A DNA stretch of 64,000 nucleotides from Arthrobacter sp. NtRootA1 (lineage in GTDB: Bacteria; Actinomycetota; Actinomycetes; Actinomycetales; Micrococcaceae), in contig NZ_AP024630.1 of assembly GCF_019976975.1 (NCBI RefSeq), positions 806,001-870,000 of the forward strand, written 5' to 3'. The notes below the pieces were generated by a model. That model saw only the letters and a program-made list of their open reading frames with translations, had not been told where the DNA came from and did not search any database. How positions within the stretch are numbered: the stretch's first letter is position 1; every line of letters starts with the position of its first letter. The translations under genes and the position numbers were made by a program. Positions 51,287 through 60,365 of this stretch are shown piece by piece.

Positions 51287-53206
51287 ATGTCGCTTGCCGT
51301 TCCACATCACGACGGATCCGCCCTTTATCTTTCGGGTCATGCTCCCGGACGGATTTCACTGGGCGAGGTTGTTCGGCTTCGTCTACGGGTTCCGCAGGAG
51401 TGGGGTTCTGCGTCCCGGGTTTGGGTCCGTTCCGTACAGGACGGCGAGCCGCGGTACGACGCTGCGGTCCGGCTCGGCAGCATCGATGGCTGGGACTGGT
51501 GGGAAACGGCGATGCTCGTGGCCAATCCCGTGGCCAAGTACCGGTTCCTGCTGGAAATCGAGAGCAACAGCGCAAGTGGGCGGCACTACTGGAACCTCAA
51601 CGCCCAAGGGCTTTTCAACCGGGATGTTGCTGATGCAGCGGACTTCCGCCTCACCACGTTTGCTCCCGCACCGCAGTGGCTGCATCAGGCCACCATGTAC
51701 CAGGTGTTTCCGGATCGCTTCGCCCGCTCTGCCCAGGCGGATGCGCACCCCCTCCCGGACTGGGCTGTGGGCAGCTCGTGGGAAGAACCAGTGGTGGCTA
51801 CCGGGCGGGAAACGCCCATTCAGTTCTACGGTGGCGACCTGCCTGGAATCACGGGGAAACTGGACCATCTCGAGGAACTGGGCATCGACGTTCTCTACCT
51901 GACGCCATTCTTCCCGGCCCGTTCCAACCACCGCTACGACGCCTCCACCTTCGACTCCGTGGACCCACTCCTTGGCGGGAACCAAGCGCTGGTGGAGCTG
52001 GTGGAGGCGGCGCATTCCCGGGGCATTCGTGTGATGGGTGACCTCACCGCCAATCACACTGGCGATGCACACGACTGGTTCGTGAAGGCTCTCGCCGATC
52101 CGGGCTCAGAGGAGGCAGGGTACTACTACTTCAGCGAGGACCATTCGAGGTACGAGTCGTGGTGGGGTGTGCCGTCGCTGCCGAAACTTAATTGGTCTTC
52201 GGACGCCCTCCGGCGGCGTTTCGTGACTGACGACGATTCGGTGGTTGCCCGGTGGCTCAAACCGCCCTTCAACCTGGACGGCTGGAGGATAGACGTTGGC
52301 AATATGACCGGACGCCTTGGCGCCGTGGACCTGAATCACGAGGTTGCGCGGCTCATCGCCGAGCGGGTTCGTGAGATCAACCCGGACGCAGCTTTGTTTG
52401 CCGAGTCCACCTCCGATGCCGCGCCGGACTTCACGGGTGAGCACTGGCACGGTGCCATGACGTACTCCAACCTCACCCGGCCACTGTGGTCCTGGCTTGC
52501 GGGGGATGCACCGCACGTAAACTTCTTCGGCTCGCCCCAGGCAGGACCCAACAAGATCGAGGCCGAAACCTTCCTGGCCACGCATCAGGACCTCGCTGCG
52601 GGATTTAGCTGGGGTGTGCTAAATAACACGATGAATGCCCTCAACACACATGACACCGCACGCGCCGCGACAGTGATGCTCGACGGCGGCCAGGAAGTTG
52701 GCGCTCTGCTCACCTTCACCCTGCCAGGCGTTCCGGTGTTGTTCGCGGGAGACGAGTTCGGCCTTGAAGGCTTCAACGGCGAGGACTCCAGGACACCCAT
52801 GCCATGGGACTGGCAGGAAGGAAAATCCAGCCGCCACCCCGTCAAGGATATGCGTTCCTTCTACTCGGCTCTGGGGAGGCTCAGGAGCGGGCTGCCGGCA
52901 CTCACCGAAGGCGGGCTGCGCTGGATCCACGCCGAGGGGGACGCCCTGGTATTCGTGCGTGAGACCGCTGACTCCGCAGTTCTGGTCATGGCCGTCCGCG
53001 ACTCTGCCCGGGTCTGCGTAGATAACGCCGTCCTTTCCCAGCGGCAACTCGAATCGTTGTTCGCGCCACCCCTGCACAGCTTTGGGAACATCTCCACGAG
53101 TTGGGGGAATGACGGCGATGTACTGCTGTGCGCAGACGGCATTTCTGCTGGTATCTGGTCCCTTCCCGGAACCTGCGTTCCCACGGTGGTGGGCGGCGCT
53201 GATTAG
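51287..53206 (+). CDS. GH13 alpha-amylase family enzyme (maltodextrin hydrolase-like)
   Basis: A 639-residue cytoplasmic enzyme with an N-terminal beta domain (about 1-125), as in neopullulanase/cyclomaltodextrinase types. MYQVFPDRFA opens the barrel. DLTANHTGD, GWRIDVGNMTG (nucleophile Asp), LFAESTSDAA (acid Glu) and NALNTHDTARA form the active site. ATG 51287 has AAAGGA five bases upstream; ATG 51281 overlapping malG is an alternative. It completes the maltodextrin import and cleavage operon. Confidence 0.9.
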   Translation: MSLAVPHHDGSALYLSGHAPGRISLGEVVRLRLRVPQEWGSASRVWVRSVQDGEPRYDAAVRLGSIDGWDWWETAMLVANPVAKYRFLLEIESNSASGRHYWNLNAQGLFNRDVADAADFRLTTFAPAPQWLHQATMYQVFPDRFARSAQADAHPLPDWAVGSSWEEPVVATGRETPIQFYGGDLPGITGKLDHLEELGIDVLYLTPFFPARSNHRYDASTFDSVDPLLGGNQALVELVEAAHSRGIRVMGDLTANHTGDAHDWFVKALADPGSEEAGYYYFSEDHSRYESWWGVPSLPKLNWSSDALRRRFVTDDDSVVARWLKPPFNLDGWRIDVGNMTGRLGAVDLNHEVARLIAERVREINPDAALFAESTSDAAPDFTGEHWHGAMTYSNLTRPLWSWLAGDAPHVNFFGSPQAGPNKIEAETFLATHQDLAAGFSWGVLNNTMNALNTHDTARAATVMLDGGQEVGALLTFTLPGVPVLFAGDEFGLEGFNGEDSRTPMPWDWQEGKSSRHPVKDMRSFYSALGRLRSGLPALTEGGLRWIHAEGDALVFVRETADSAVLVMAVRDSARVCVDNAVLSQRQLESLFAPPLHSFGNISTSWGNDGDVLLCADGISAGIWSLPGTCVPTVVGGAD

Positions 53207-53278
53207 ACTGGGATCACTGAAAACCCTGCGAAGACTGCCGATTTGGCGTGTCCGCGGAGCTCATGTGGAGGGACCACC

Positions 53279-54757
53279 TTGTCGGACGAAACGGCTATGG
53301 CCGGAACAACAGAGGAAAGCATCAAAGGCCGCACAGTCGGCCGTCAGGAAGCTGACCAGCAAACGGTCGCCGGCCACAGTGATACGCAGCGCGCGTTCTT
53401 GGCGAGCCTGGCAGGCGGACTTCGGCCCGGCCAGATCGCCGAAGATGAAGCCACCCGCACGGCCTATTCCGTAGATCAAGGACCGCTGCTGGAGCGGCAC
53501 CTGCCGCTCGCGGTCGTCTGGGCCGAATCCGTGGAAGACGTTCAAAACATCGTTCGAAGTTGCGCCGCCCACCAGGTGCCAATCGTCGCGCGTGGTGCCG
53601 GAACGGGTGTCTCGGGAGGCGCTCACGCCACCCAAGGCTGCATCGTGCTCAGCCTGGAACGAATGAACCGCATCCTGGACCTCAACCACGACGACGAGAC
53701 CGCCGTCGTCGAACCTGGCGTCATCAACGCCGAACTGAATGCCGCAGCCGCCGAACACGGTCTCATGTACGCGCCCGATCCAGCCAGCTACAAGATGTCC
53801 ACCATCGGTGGCAACGTAGCCACAAACGCCGGTGGACTGCGCTGCGCAAAATACGGTGTGACACGGGATTCCGTCCTTGCGCTGGACGTTGTGCTGGCCG
53901 ACGGTTCACTGCTCCACACCGGCCACCAAACGTTCAAAGGCGTTGCCGGATACGACCTCACTGCGCTGCTGGTGGGCTCCGAAGGGACACTCGGAATCGT
54001 TGTGGGCGTGACGGTCCGCCTGAAGTACCTTCCACGCGAAGTCCACACCATCGCCGCGTTCTACCAAGACTTCCGCAGCGCCGCCGCAGGCGTGTTGGCA
54101 GTAGGAAAAGCCCGGGTCCAGCCAGCCATCATGGAACTCCTGGACAACGGGACACTCACACAGCTCGATGAGATGAACGGCTCAGACCTGCAAACCCGCG
54201 GCAAATCGCTGCTGTTGATCCAAACAGACGGTTTTGGAGCAGCCGCCGAGGCCGACGTCGTCCGGCAAGTACTCGCCGAAGGCGGAGCCACCGTCACCAC
54301 CGAAGCCAGCGAAGAAGCCGAAATGCTGGTCGAACTACGCCGCAACAGCCGCGGCGTGGAAATGGACGACGAATTCAGGGTGGGCGAGGACATCGCTGTT
54401 CCACGCTCCCGGTTGGTGGACTTCGTGGCAGAACTCGAAGCCATGGCTGACCGCTTCCAAGTCCGCCTCAAAGTGGTGGCCCACGCCGGAGACGGAAACC
54501 TCCACCCCACGTTCTGGATGGACAGGGTGGACCCCGCCACGGACGCCGACGCCCTGGTACGCCTCAACGCAGCACTGGATGAATCGATCCGGGTAGGTCT
54601 CGAAATGGGTGGCACGATAACCGGCGAGCACGGCGTGGGGCAGTACAAGCTCCGGTGGCTGGGACTGGAGCAGCCTGAGCCTGTGCGGGAATTGCAGCGG
54701 CGGATCAAGGAGTTGTTCGATCCTGCAGGGATCTTGAATCCGGGGAAAGCTATCTAG
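53279..54757 (+). CDS. FAD-binding oxidase, glycolate oxidase GlcD/D-lactate dehydrogenase type
   Basis: A 492-residue VAO-family flavoprotein. The FAD domain contains VPIVARGAGTGVSGGAHAT and MSTIGGNVATNAGGLRCAKYG; the C-terminal cap has AHAGDGNLHPTFW and GEHGVGQYK, which bind the 2-hydroxyacid. TTG 53279 is preferred because GGAGGGA lies six bases upstream; ATG 53297 is an alternative. The substrate may be glycolate or D-lactate. It is not part of the maltodextrin operon by function. Confidence 0.88.
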   Translation: MSDETAMAGTTEESIKGRTVGRQEADQQTVAGHSDTQRAFLASLAGGLRPGQIAEDEATRTAYSVDQGPLLERHLPLAVVWAESVEDVQNIVRSCAAHQVPIVARGAGTGVSGGAHATQGCIVLSLERMNRILDLNHDDETAVVEPGVINAELNAAAAEHGLMYAPDPASYKMSTIGGNVATNAGGLRCAKYGVTRDSVLALDVVLADGSLLHTGHQTFKGVAGYDLTALLVGSEGTLGIVVGVTVRLKYLPREVHTIAAFYQDFRSAAAGVLAVGKARVQPAIMELLDNGTLTQLDEMNGSDLQTRGKSLLLIQTDGFGAAAEADVVRQVLAEGGATVTTEASEEAEMLVELRRNSRGVEMDDEFRVGEDIAVPRSRLVDFVAELEAMADRFQVRLKVVAHAGDGNLHPTFWMDRVDPATDADALVRLNAALDESIRVGLEMGGTITGEHGVGQYKLRWLGLEQPEPVRELQRRIKELFDPAGILNPGKAI

Positions 54758-54803
54758 GGCAGCTGGGCTGGGCGGGCCGCTGCGCTGGGGCGGCCTGCAG
54801 GGC

Positions 54804-54883
54804 GGGCCGCCGGACCGAAACGCTCTGCGCGCTCGGTCGTTCCTCCCTTAGACGCGCGCTGCCGCGTTTCGGTCCTGCGGCCC
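54804..54883. repeat. Dispersed hairpin element, family A, copy 2
   Basis: Outer arms 54804-54822 and 54865-54883 (19 bases, ending GACCGAAACG) pair with one mismatch. An inner GCGCGC pair (54827-54832 and 54854-54859) flanks the conserved core. Bases 54831-54855 are identical to 12413-12437. A second CGCGTTTCGG block follows near 54912, so the region 54758-54950 is repetitive. It begins 46 bp after the FAD enzyme gene. Confidence 0.7.
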
Positions 54884-55048
54884 TTGCGTTCGTCCCCTCG
54901 TCCGCGCTGTCGCGTTTCGGCCCCGCCCTTGCGGCCCTCACTCTCCGTCCGGGATGGTATTCCAAATAGTCACCTACTCATTTCAGGTCGCATAAGACGC
55001 GGCATGTTTGCTGGGTTTACTTTGTGTCTGGCTCCTCGTAGTCTTGTT
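54884..55048. other. GC-rich then AT-richer intergenic DNA
   Basis: The first part repeats CGTTTCGG and CCCTTGCG-type strings from the neighbouring element. The rest is the control region of the MFS gene. No gene is seen. Confidence 0.4.
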
Positions 55049-55058
55049 TGGTATACCA
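55049..55058. promoter_or_regulatory. GntR-type operator candidate
   Basis: The perfect palindrome TGGTATACCA matches the T-N-G-T...A-C-N-A form recognised by FadR-type GntR repressors. It lies 22 bases before the MFS gene start, overlapping its promoter or leader. No gntR gene is present nearby. Confidence 0.45.
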
Positions 55059-55080
55059 GAGTTACTATGAGGAGAATGAC

Positions 55081-56382
55081 GTGGAAGAACAGCGCCGTGG
55101 TGGCTCCGGAAATTCTGGGCGGGCGTTCCGCGTCCTGGTGTTGTTGGCTTTGGTGCTGGTTTCGATCAATCTTCGGCCTGCCATCACCACCATTGCCGGT
55201 GTTATGAACCAGGTCCCGGGGGCCTTTCAGCTGGATCCGGTTCTGCTGCCTGTTTTGGGTACGTTGCCGGTGTTGGCCTTCGGGGTTTCAGGGCCGATCG
55301 GGCCCTGGCTTGCCCGGCGGCTCGGAACGGGGCCTGCCGTGGCGCTTGCACTGTTGGTACTCGCTGCCGCGTTGATCGTCAGGGTCCTTGTACCGGCGCT
55401 CCTCCTTGCCGGCACGTTCCTTGCCGGCATGGCAATCATGACGGCCAGCGTGCTCGTTCCCCAGATCGTCAAAACGAACCACGGCTCCGGCTGGTGGACC
55501 GGACTTTGCACCATGAGCTTTGGGCTCGGAGCTGCGCTCGGTGCAGGGCTGGTCCAGCCCCTTGCCGAGGCTTTCGGTGGGAGCCTCGCCTGGGCGCTGG
55601 CGGTGTGGGCCATCCCGGCACTGTTGGGAGCGTGCCTCATCCAACGCTCCGGAGGACGGTCGACGGCGGCAGGTACTTCCGCTGGCAAAGCCGGGTCAGC
55701 GGCAGGCGCCGTTTCGTCGCCACTGCAAGTCGCACCCCTGCGTAAGCAACGCACAGCCTGGGCTGTGACGGCCTTCTTTGGACTGCAGGCCATGCTCTAC
55801 TTCGCGATCACGTCCTGGCTGGCCGTTTACCTCGTCTCCAAGGGGCTGTCATCGGCGGACGCAGCCGCGTTGTTGGCGTGGTTCAGCCTGGCGGGCCTCC
55901 CCGCGAGCCTGCTGGCTCCCGTGCTGGCCGGTCGTCCAGCCATTCTGCGGATCATGGCACCTGGCCTCGGACTGGCAGTGGCCCTTGCACTCTTGGGAGT
56001 CCTCGCAGCGCCAGCCGGCCTGCAGTTCGTCATGGTGGGGATCCTGGGAATAGTCCAGAGCGCCGGGTTCGGCCTGGCGATGGCCTTGGTAGTGATCCGC
56101 TCCTCCGGTCCGCAGACAGCGGGAAAGCTCTCGGCCATGAGCCAAGGGCTGGGGTTCGCGCTTGCCTCGCTCGGTCCACTGGTGGCCGGACTACTCCATA
56201 CGTGGACCGGAGGCTGGGAAGTGACGTTCTGGGCGCTCGCGGCCGAAGCGGTGATTCTGGCTGGTGCGGGCTTCCTGGCCATACGTGGACCCGTGGTGAA
56301 TGTTGAGCCGGTGGGGCTGTTGCCCGAGCCGCAGCGAAGGAACGCTGACGACGAAACCCGGCCAGCCGTCGTCGGGCTCTAA
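55081..56382 (+). CDS. MFS transporter, CynX/NimT type
   Basis: A 433-residue protein with about 12 membrane helices. SINLRPAITTIAGVMNQVPG after the first helix is the signature of the CynX/NimT (cyanate, nitroimidazole, amino acid export) family. GTG 55081 has AGGAG seven bases upstream. The substrate is unknown. A PNPOx-like gene follows by 67 bp. Confidence 0.85.
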   Translation: MEEQRRGGSGNSGRAFRVLVLLALVLVSINLRPAITTIAGVMNQVPGAFQLDPVLLPVLGTLPVLAFGVSGPIGPWLARRLGTGPAVALALLVLAAALIVRVLVPALLLAGTFLAGMAIMTASVLVPQIVKTNHGSGWWTGLCTMSFGLGAALGAGLVQPLAEAFGGSLAWALAVWAIPALLGACLIQRSGGRSTAAGTSAGKAGSAAGAVSSPLQVAPLRKQRTAWAVTAFFGLQAMLYFAITSWLAVYLVSKGLSSADAAALLAWFSLAGLPASLLAPVLAGRPAILRIMAPGLGLAVALALLGVLAAPAGLQFVMVGILGIVQSAGFGLAMALVVIRSSGPQTAGKLSAMSQGLGFALASLGPLVAGLLHTWTGGWEVTFWALAAEAVILAGAGFLAIRGPVVNVEPVGLLPEPQRRNADDETRPAVVGL

Positions 56383-56449
56383 ACTATGGCTGCGCGCGAG
56401 GGTCGCCGAGGACTGTCGGCGGGCTATGCTCCGGCGTATCCTCTGCGAT

Positions 56450-56929
56450 ATGACCAACTCAAAGTCTGGCGACAACACTGCCGCCACTGAAGTCCTGGAG
56501 ACCAACGAATGCTGGGAACTCCTCCGTGGAGTTTCCGTGGGCCGGCTTGCCGTGTGGGTGGACAACCACCCGGACATCTTTCCGGTGAATTACAAGGTGG
56601 ACCACGGGACCATGGTCTTCCGTACCGGCGAGGGCACCAAGCTTCATGCAGCGCTTGGTGACGCTCCTGTTGCGATCGAGGCTGACGGTGTCGATGCGCA
56701 AACCGGAGTGGCCTGGAGCGTGGTGGTCAAGGGGCAAGCTTCCGCAGTGAAGCTGACGCAGGACGTGCTGGATACCATCGGTCTCCTCCTGTTTCCTTGG
56801 GAAGCGGGGCAGAAGGACCAGTTCATCCGCATTGTACCGTCGGACGTGTCCGGGCGTCGTTTCAAGGTGACGCCTCCTGTGACCTGGTGGACGCCGCTGG
56901 ACGATGCGCCCACAGCCAGGGGCGAGTAG
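56450..56929 (+). CDS. Pyridoxamine-5'-phosphate-oxidase-related flavin protein
   Basis: A 159-residue split-barrel FMN-binding protein of the Pyridox_ox_2/NimA-like group: GRLAVWVDNHPDIFPVNY, then VFRTGEGTKLHAAL and WSVVVKGQA. Such proteins bind FMN or F420 and may reduce small molecules; true PNPOx activity is unlikely. ATG 56450 fits the domain start; ATG 56426 is an alternative. Its place next to a NimT-type transporter is suggestive only. Confidence 0.85.
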   Translation: MTNSKSGDNTAATEVLETNECWELLRGVSVGRLAVWVDNHPDIFPVNYKVDHGTMVFRTGEGTKLHAALGDAPVAIEADGVDAQTGVAWSVVVKGQASAVKLTQDVLDTIGLLLFPWEAGQKDQFIRIVPSDVSGRRFKVTPPVTWWTPLDDAPTARGE

Positions 56930-56943
56930 CGCTTAACGCCGAG

Positions 56944-57002
56944 ACCCGCCCTTGTCCGTCACTCAGACCGTTCTACGGTCAAGAGCGCGGACAAGAGCGG
57001 GT
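56944..57002. terminator. Compound terminator between convergent genes
   Basis: The outer stem ACCCGCCCTTGTCCG (56944-56958) pairs with CGGACAAGAGCGGGT (56988-57002), and the loop contains a second hairpin GACCGT/ACGGTC (56966-56980). It lies between the PNPOx-like gene and the reverse amidohydrolase gene. Confidence 0.8.
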
Positions 57003-57012
57003 TTCGTAGCAG

Positions 57013-58242
57013 CTAGAGCAGTTCCAGTTGGTCGGCTACCACCTTGCCGGCGTGGATCACGGTGCGGTCCTTGCCCCGGTCCATCACCGTGGAAGCTACC
57101 GTCTCGCCGTCCACCAGGAGCAGTTCGGCCGGATCTCCGACGTCGACGCCGGGACGGTGGGCGGTGTCCTTCAGCCGGGTAGCGCTGGGGTCAAGGATGC
57201 TCGCCCCGCCAATAGTGGCGATGGCCAGGCAGTGCTCGATCAACTCGTCCTTGCGGAAGCCATGGGTGAATGCCAGCTGCCAGGTGCGGTCCAGCATGTC
57301 CGTGTTGCCGTAGGGGGACCAGTAGTCGCGCTGGCCGTCCTCGCCCAATCCGTAGCGCACCCCAGCCTCGGTGAGGAGCGGGATGGGCAGCTGGCCTGCG
57401 GCAGCGGGGGCAACCGAAGCCATGGACACGTCAAGTTCCGCGAAGGCATCAATGAGCCTGCGCGTAGTGGCCTCGTTCACGCTGCCCAGTTGGTAGGCGT
57501 GAGACATCGTGACTTTGCCCTGCATGCCGAGCGCCCGCGTGCGTTCCAGAACGAGGTCGGTGCTGAAGACGCCCAGTTCGCCGGGCTCGTGGAGGTGGAT
57601 GTCGATTGGCACTTGGTACTTCTCAGCCAAGCCAAACACGATGTCCAGGTGTTTCGCCGGATCCCTGTCCAAAGTGCAAGGGTCAATCCCGCCCATGACG
57701 TTGGCGCCGGCCTTCAGCGCCTCCTCCATGAGCTCCACCGTCCCGTCTTCAAGGAGCAAGCCAGCCTGCGGGAACGCGATGATATCCACCCAGGCCTGAC
57801 CGGCGAACTTCTCCTTGGCAGCAGCAACGGCTTCGAAACGCTCCAGCCTGCAGTCCACATCCACCTGAGCATAAGAACGAACACGCGTAGTACCACGGGC
57901 GATCATCCGGCCCAGGGTGTCGTTGACACGATCCTGCAGCGGCACCTCGGCACTGCGCCAGTTTTGCCGGTCGTTCATCATCATGGTCCATACACCGGGA
58001 CCGCCGGTGTGTTCGCGGAATGGCAGGCCGATCCGGGTGGAATCCAGGTGCACGTGCACATCGGAGAACGATGGCAGCAGTAAGCGTCCGCGGCCTTCCA
58101 CAACGGTCGCGCCTTCGGGAACGACGCGGTCAGGGTCATGCGGTTCGACGGCGGTGATCTTGCCGCCTGCTTCTCCCGCGACAAGAGTGACGTCGCTGAG
58201 CGCGTTCCCCCAAGGACGGACGGCGCGGATCAGGGTATTCAA
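57013..58242 (-). CDS. Cytosine-deaminase-like amidohydrolase
   Basis: A 409-residue metal-dependent hydrolase. The metal-binding residues are in SDVHVHLDST, the His of IDIHLHEPG, SHAYQLG and the Asp of GEDGQRDYW. TTG 58242 is chosen because AAAGGAG lies seven bases upstream; an ATG 12 codons earlier has none. It follows the dppF-type gene closely and is the last gene of the transporter operon, so its substrate may be imported by that system. Deamination of cytosine, creatinine-like or other cyclic amides is possible. Confidence 0.82.
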   Translation of the reverse strand: MNTLIRAVRPWGNALSDVTLVAGEAGGKITAVEPHDPDRVVPEGATVVEGRGRLLLPSFSDVHVHLDSTRIGLPFREHTGGPGVWTMMMNDRQNWRSAEVPLQDRVNDTLGRMIARGTTRVRSYAQVDVDCRLERFEAVAAAKEKFAGQAWVDIIAFPQAGLLLEDGTVELMEEALKAGANVMGGIDPCTLDRDPAKHLDIVFGLAEKYQVPIDIHLHEPGELGVFSTDLVLERTRALGMQGKVTMSHAYQLGSVNEATTRRLIDAFAELDVSMASVAPAAAGQLPIPLLTEAGVRYGLGEDGQRDYWSPYGNTDMLDRTWQLAFTHGFRKDELIEHCLAIATIGGASILDPSATRLKDTAHRPGVDVGDPAELLLVDGETVASTVMDRGKDRTVIHAGKVVADQLELL

Positions 58243-58278
58243 TGGATGCTCCTTTACTCGTGAATCTGTTGCCTGCAT

Positions 58279-59301
58279 CTATTGCACGCCGGCCAGGACC
58301 GTTGCTGCCATACCTGTGTGGTGGCAGGCGGGCGCAGCCGGCTGGGCAGGCGTGGGAATCTGGTTGATGCAGCGTTGGCGCTGTTCCTCGGGAAGAGTGC
58401 TGATCAGCGGACAGCGGGTCCGGAAGACGCAACCGCTGGGCGGATTGGCCGGTGATGGGAGGTCTCCCCGGAGCCGGATCTTCACTTGCCCGCGTGCTGC
58501 GCGGGGATCCGGCAGGGGAACTGCAGAGAGCAGGGCCTTGGTGTAAGGGTGTAAGGGGTTCCGGAAGAGCTCATCCCGCGGTCCTTGTTCCACGATCTTG
58601 CCAAGGTACATCACGGCGACGTCGTGGGAAATGTGCCGGACCACGGAGAGGTCGTGGGCAATGAAGATATAGGACACTCCGGTGTCGCGCTGGATCTGCT
58701 GCAACAGGTTCACCACTTGGGCTTGAACGGAGACATCCAAAGCGGATACGGGCTCGTCACAAACAATTACCGATGGGTTCAGGGATATGGCCCGGGCAAT
58801 TCCGACGCGTTGCCGCTGCCCACCGGAGAACTCGTGCGGGAACCGGTTATAGTGCTCAGGTTTGAGCCCCACTTGGTCCAGTAGTTCCTTGACCCGGTTC
58901 TTCAGGCCGCCCTGGGGATTGATCTTCTGCGCCACCATGGGAGCTGCAATCGCTGTACCCACTGTCTGCCTCGGGTTTAGGGAGGCGAACGGGTCCTGGA
59001 AGATCATCTGGACTTTGCGCCGGAAGTTGTAAAGGTCCCGCCCGCGAAGCTGGCTGATGTCGACGCCATCCACCACGATTCGGCCCCCTGTCGGGTCCAT
59101 AAGCCGTGCCACCATGCGGCCCGTGGTCGACTTGCCGCAACCGGACTCACCCACGAGTCCCAAAGTCTGGCCTCGAGCGAGACTGAAGGAGACGCCGTCG
59201 ACCGCTTTGACCGATCGCTTGGGAGCCCCGGGCAGGAGGCCGCCCTTGAGCGGAAAGTGCTTCTGGAGGTTCTCCACCTGGAGAATTGGTTGATGTTCCA
59301 T
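58279..59301 (-). CDS. Peptide/nickel-type ABC transporter ATP-binding protein (DppF/OppF type)
   Basis: A 340-residue ATPase: Walker [10 protein letters not shown], signature [11 protein letters not shown], Walker B VIVCDEP and H-loop AHDLS. The C-terminal oligopeptide-transporter domain has the cysteine-rich CVFRTRCPL segment. It is paired with the DppD-type ATPase eight bases upstream in the operon. Confidence 0.93.
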   Translation of the reverse strand: MEHQPILQVENLQKHFPLKGGLLPGAPKRSVKAVDGVSFSLARGQTLGLVGESGCGKSTTGRMVARLMDPTGGRIVVDGVDISQLRGRDLYNFRRKVQMIFQDPFASLNPRQTVGTAIAAPMVAQKINPQGGLKNRVKELLDQVGLKPEHYNRFPHEFSGGQRQRVGIARAISLNPSVIVCDEPVSALDVSVQAQVVNLLQQIQRDTGVSYIFIAHDLSVVRHISHDVAVMYLGKIVEQGPRDELFRNPLHPYTKALLSAVPLPDPRAARGQVKIRLRGDLPSPANPPSGCVFRTRCPLISTLPEEQRQRCINQIPTPAQPAAPACHHTGMAATVLAGVQ

Positions 59302-59309
59302 GGCGGGTC

Positions 59310-60365
59310 CTAACGCGAATTCCGGATGGTGATGATCTGCGGCCCGCTCAGATGGCAGCGCTTGCCATGCCCGTCGTCCACCGTCAGTTCAGGGCGCTGC
59401 TTGGCGCAGACGCCGTCGCCCACCAGTTCGGCGTACTGGCACCGGGCGCTGAAGATGCAGCCCTGGGGCAGGTCAAGGAGTGACGGCGGCTGACCGGGTA
59501 TGGGGTTCAGCTGGCTCGCGGAGCCGTTCAGGGTGGGCATCGAATTGAGCAGGCCCAAAGTGTAGGGGTGCCGGGTGTCGTAGAAGATCTCATCCACGGG
59601 ACCCGATTCGACGCACTGGCCGCCGTACATCACAAGGACGTCGTCGCATACTTCGGCCACGACGCCGAGATCGTGCGTGATGAGGATGAGCGCAGAATTG
59701 GTTTCTTCCTGGAGCTCAGACATCAGGTCCAGGATCTGGGCTTGCACTGTCACGTCCAACGCGGTGGTGGGTTCGTCAGCGATCAGTAGCTCCGGTTCAC
59801 AGATCAGTGCCATGGCGATCATGGCCCTTTGGCGCATTCCGCCGGAGAAGTGGTGCGGGTATTCGTCGAAACGCTGCTCAGGACTGGGGATACCCACCCT
59901 TCCCAGCATGTCGACGGCGGCTGTCCGGGCCTGCTTTTTGCTGGCCTTGTTGTGGACCAGATACGCCTCCGCGATCTGGTGTCCAACAGTGTAGAACGGG
60001 TGCAGCGCGGAGAGCGGATCCTGGAAGATCATGCCGATGTTGCGGCCGCGGAGTTGGCGCATGGCAGATTCCGGGAGGGTGACCAGATCCTTGCCTTGGA
60101 ACATCGCCCGGCCCGTGACCTGGGCCGAGGTGCCCTTCAGGAGGCCCATGAGGGCCTGGCTGGTGACGGACTTTCCTGAGCCGGACTCGCCGACGATGCC
60201 AAGGGTCTGGCCCCGCTCCAGGGTGAAGTCCATCCCGTTTACGGCGGAGACCAGACCGTCGTCCGTGGGGAACTTCACGGAGAGGTTGCGGACGTCCAGG
60301 AAGGCACTCGCTCCGTGATCCGGCGCAGGCCGGGAGAGCGGTTGGGTGAGTGGTGTGTGGGTCAT
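59310..60365 (-). CDS. Peptide/nickel-type ABC transporter ATP-binding protein (DppD/OppD type)
   Basis: A 351-residue ATPase: Walker A GESGSGKSV, signature SGGMRQRAMIA, Walker B LLIADEP and H-loop THDLG. The C-terminal CIFSARCQYAE segment is typical of the group. ATG 60365 overlaps the upstream permease stop by four bases. Confidence 0.93.
   Translation of the reverse strand: MTHTPLTQPLSRPAPDHGASAFLDVRNLSVKFPTDDGLVSAVNGMDFTLERGQTLGIVGESGSGKSVTSQALMGLLKGTSAQVTGRAMFQGKDLVTLPESAMRQLRGRNIGMIFQDPLSALHPFYTVGHQIAEAYLVHNKASKKQARTAAVDMLGRVGIPSPEQRFDEYPHHFSGGMRQRAMIAMALICEPELLIADEPTTALDVTVQAQILDLMSELQEETNSALILITHDLGVVAEVCDDVLVMYGGQCVESGPVDEIFYDTRHPYTLGLLNSMPTLNGSASQLNPIPGQPPSLLDLPQGCIFSARCQYAELVGDGVCAKQRPELTVDDGHGKRCHLSGPQIITIRNSR

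Noticed and set aside
50346..53206. Missing ATPase as a sign of a broken maltodextrin transporter
   Set aside because: Actinobacterial sugar ABC systems commonly share one MsiK-type ATPase encoded elsewhere, so absence here is normal.
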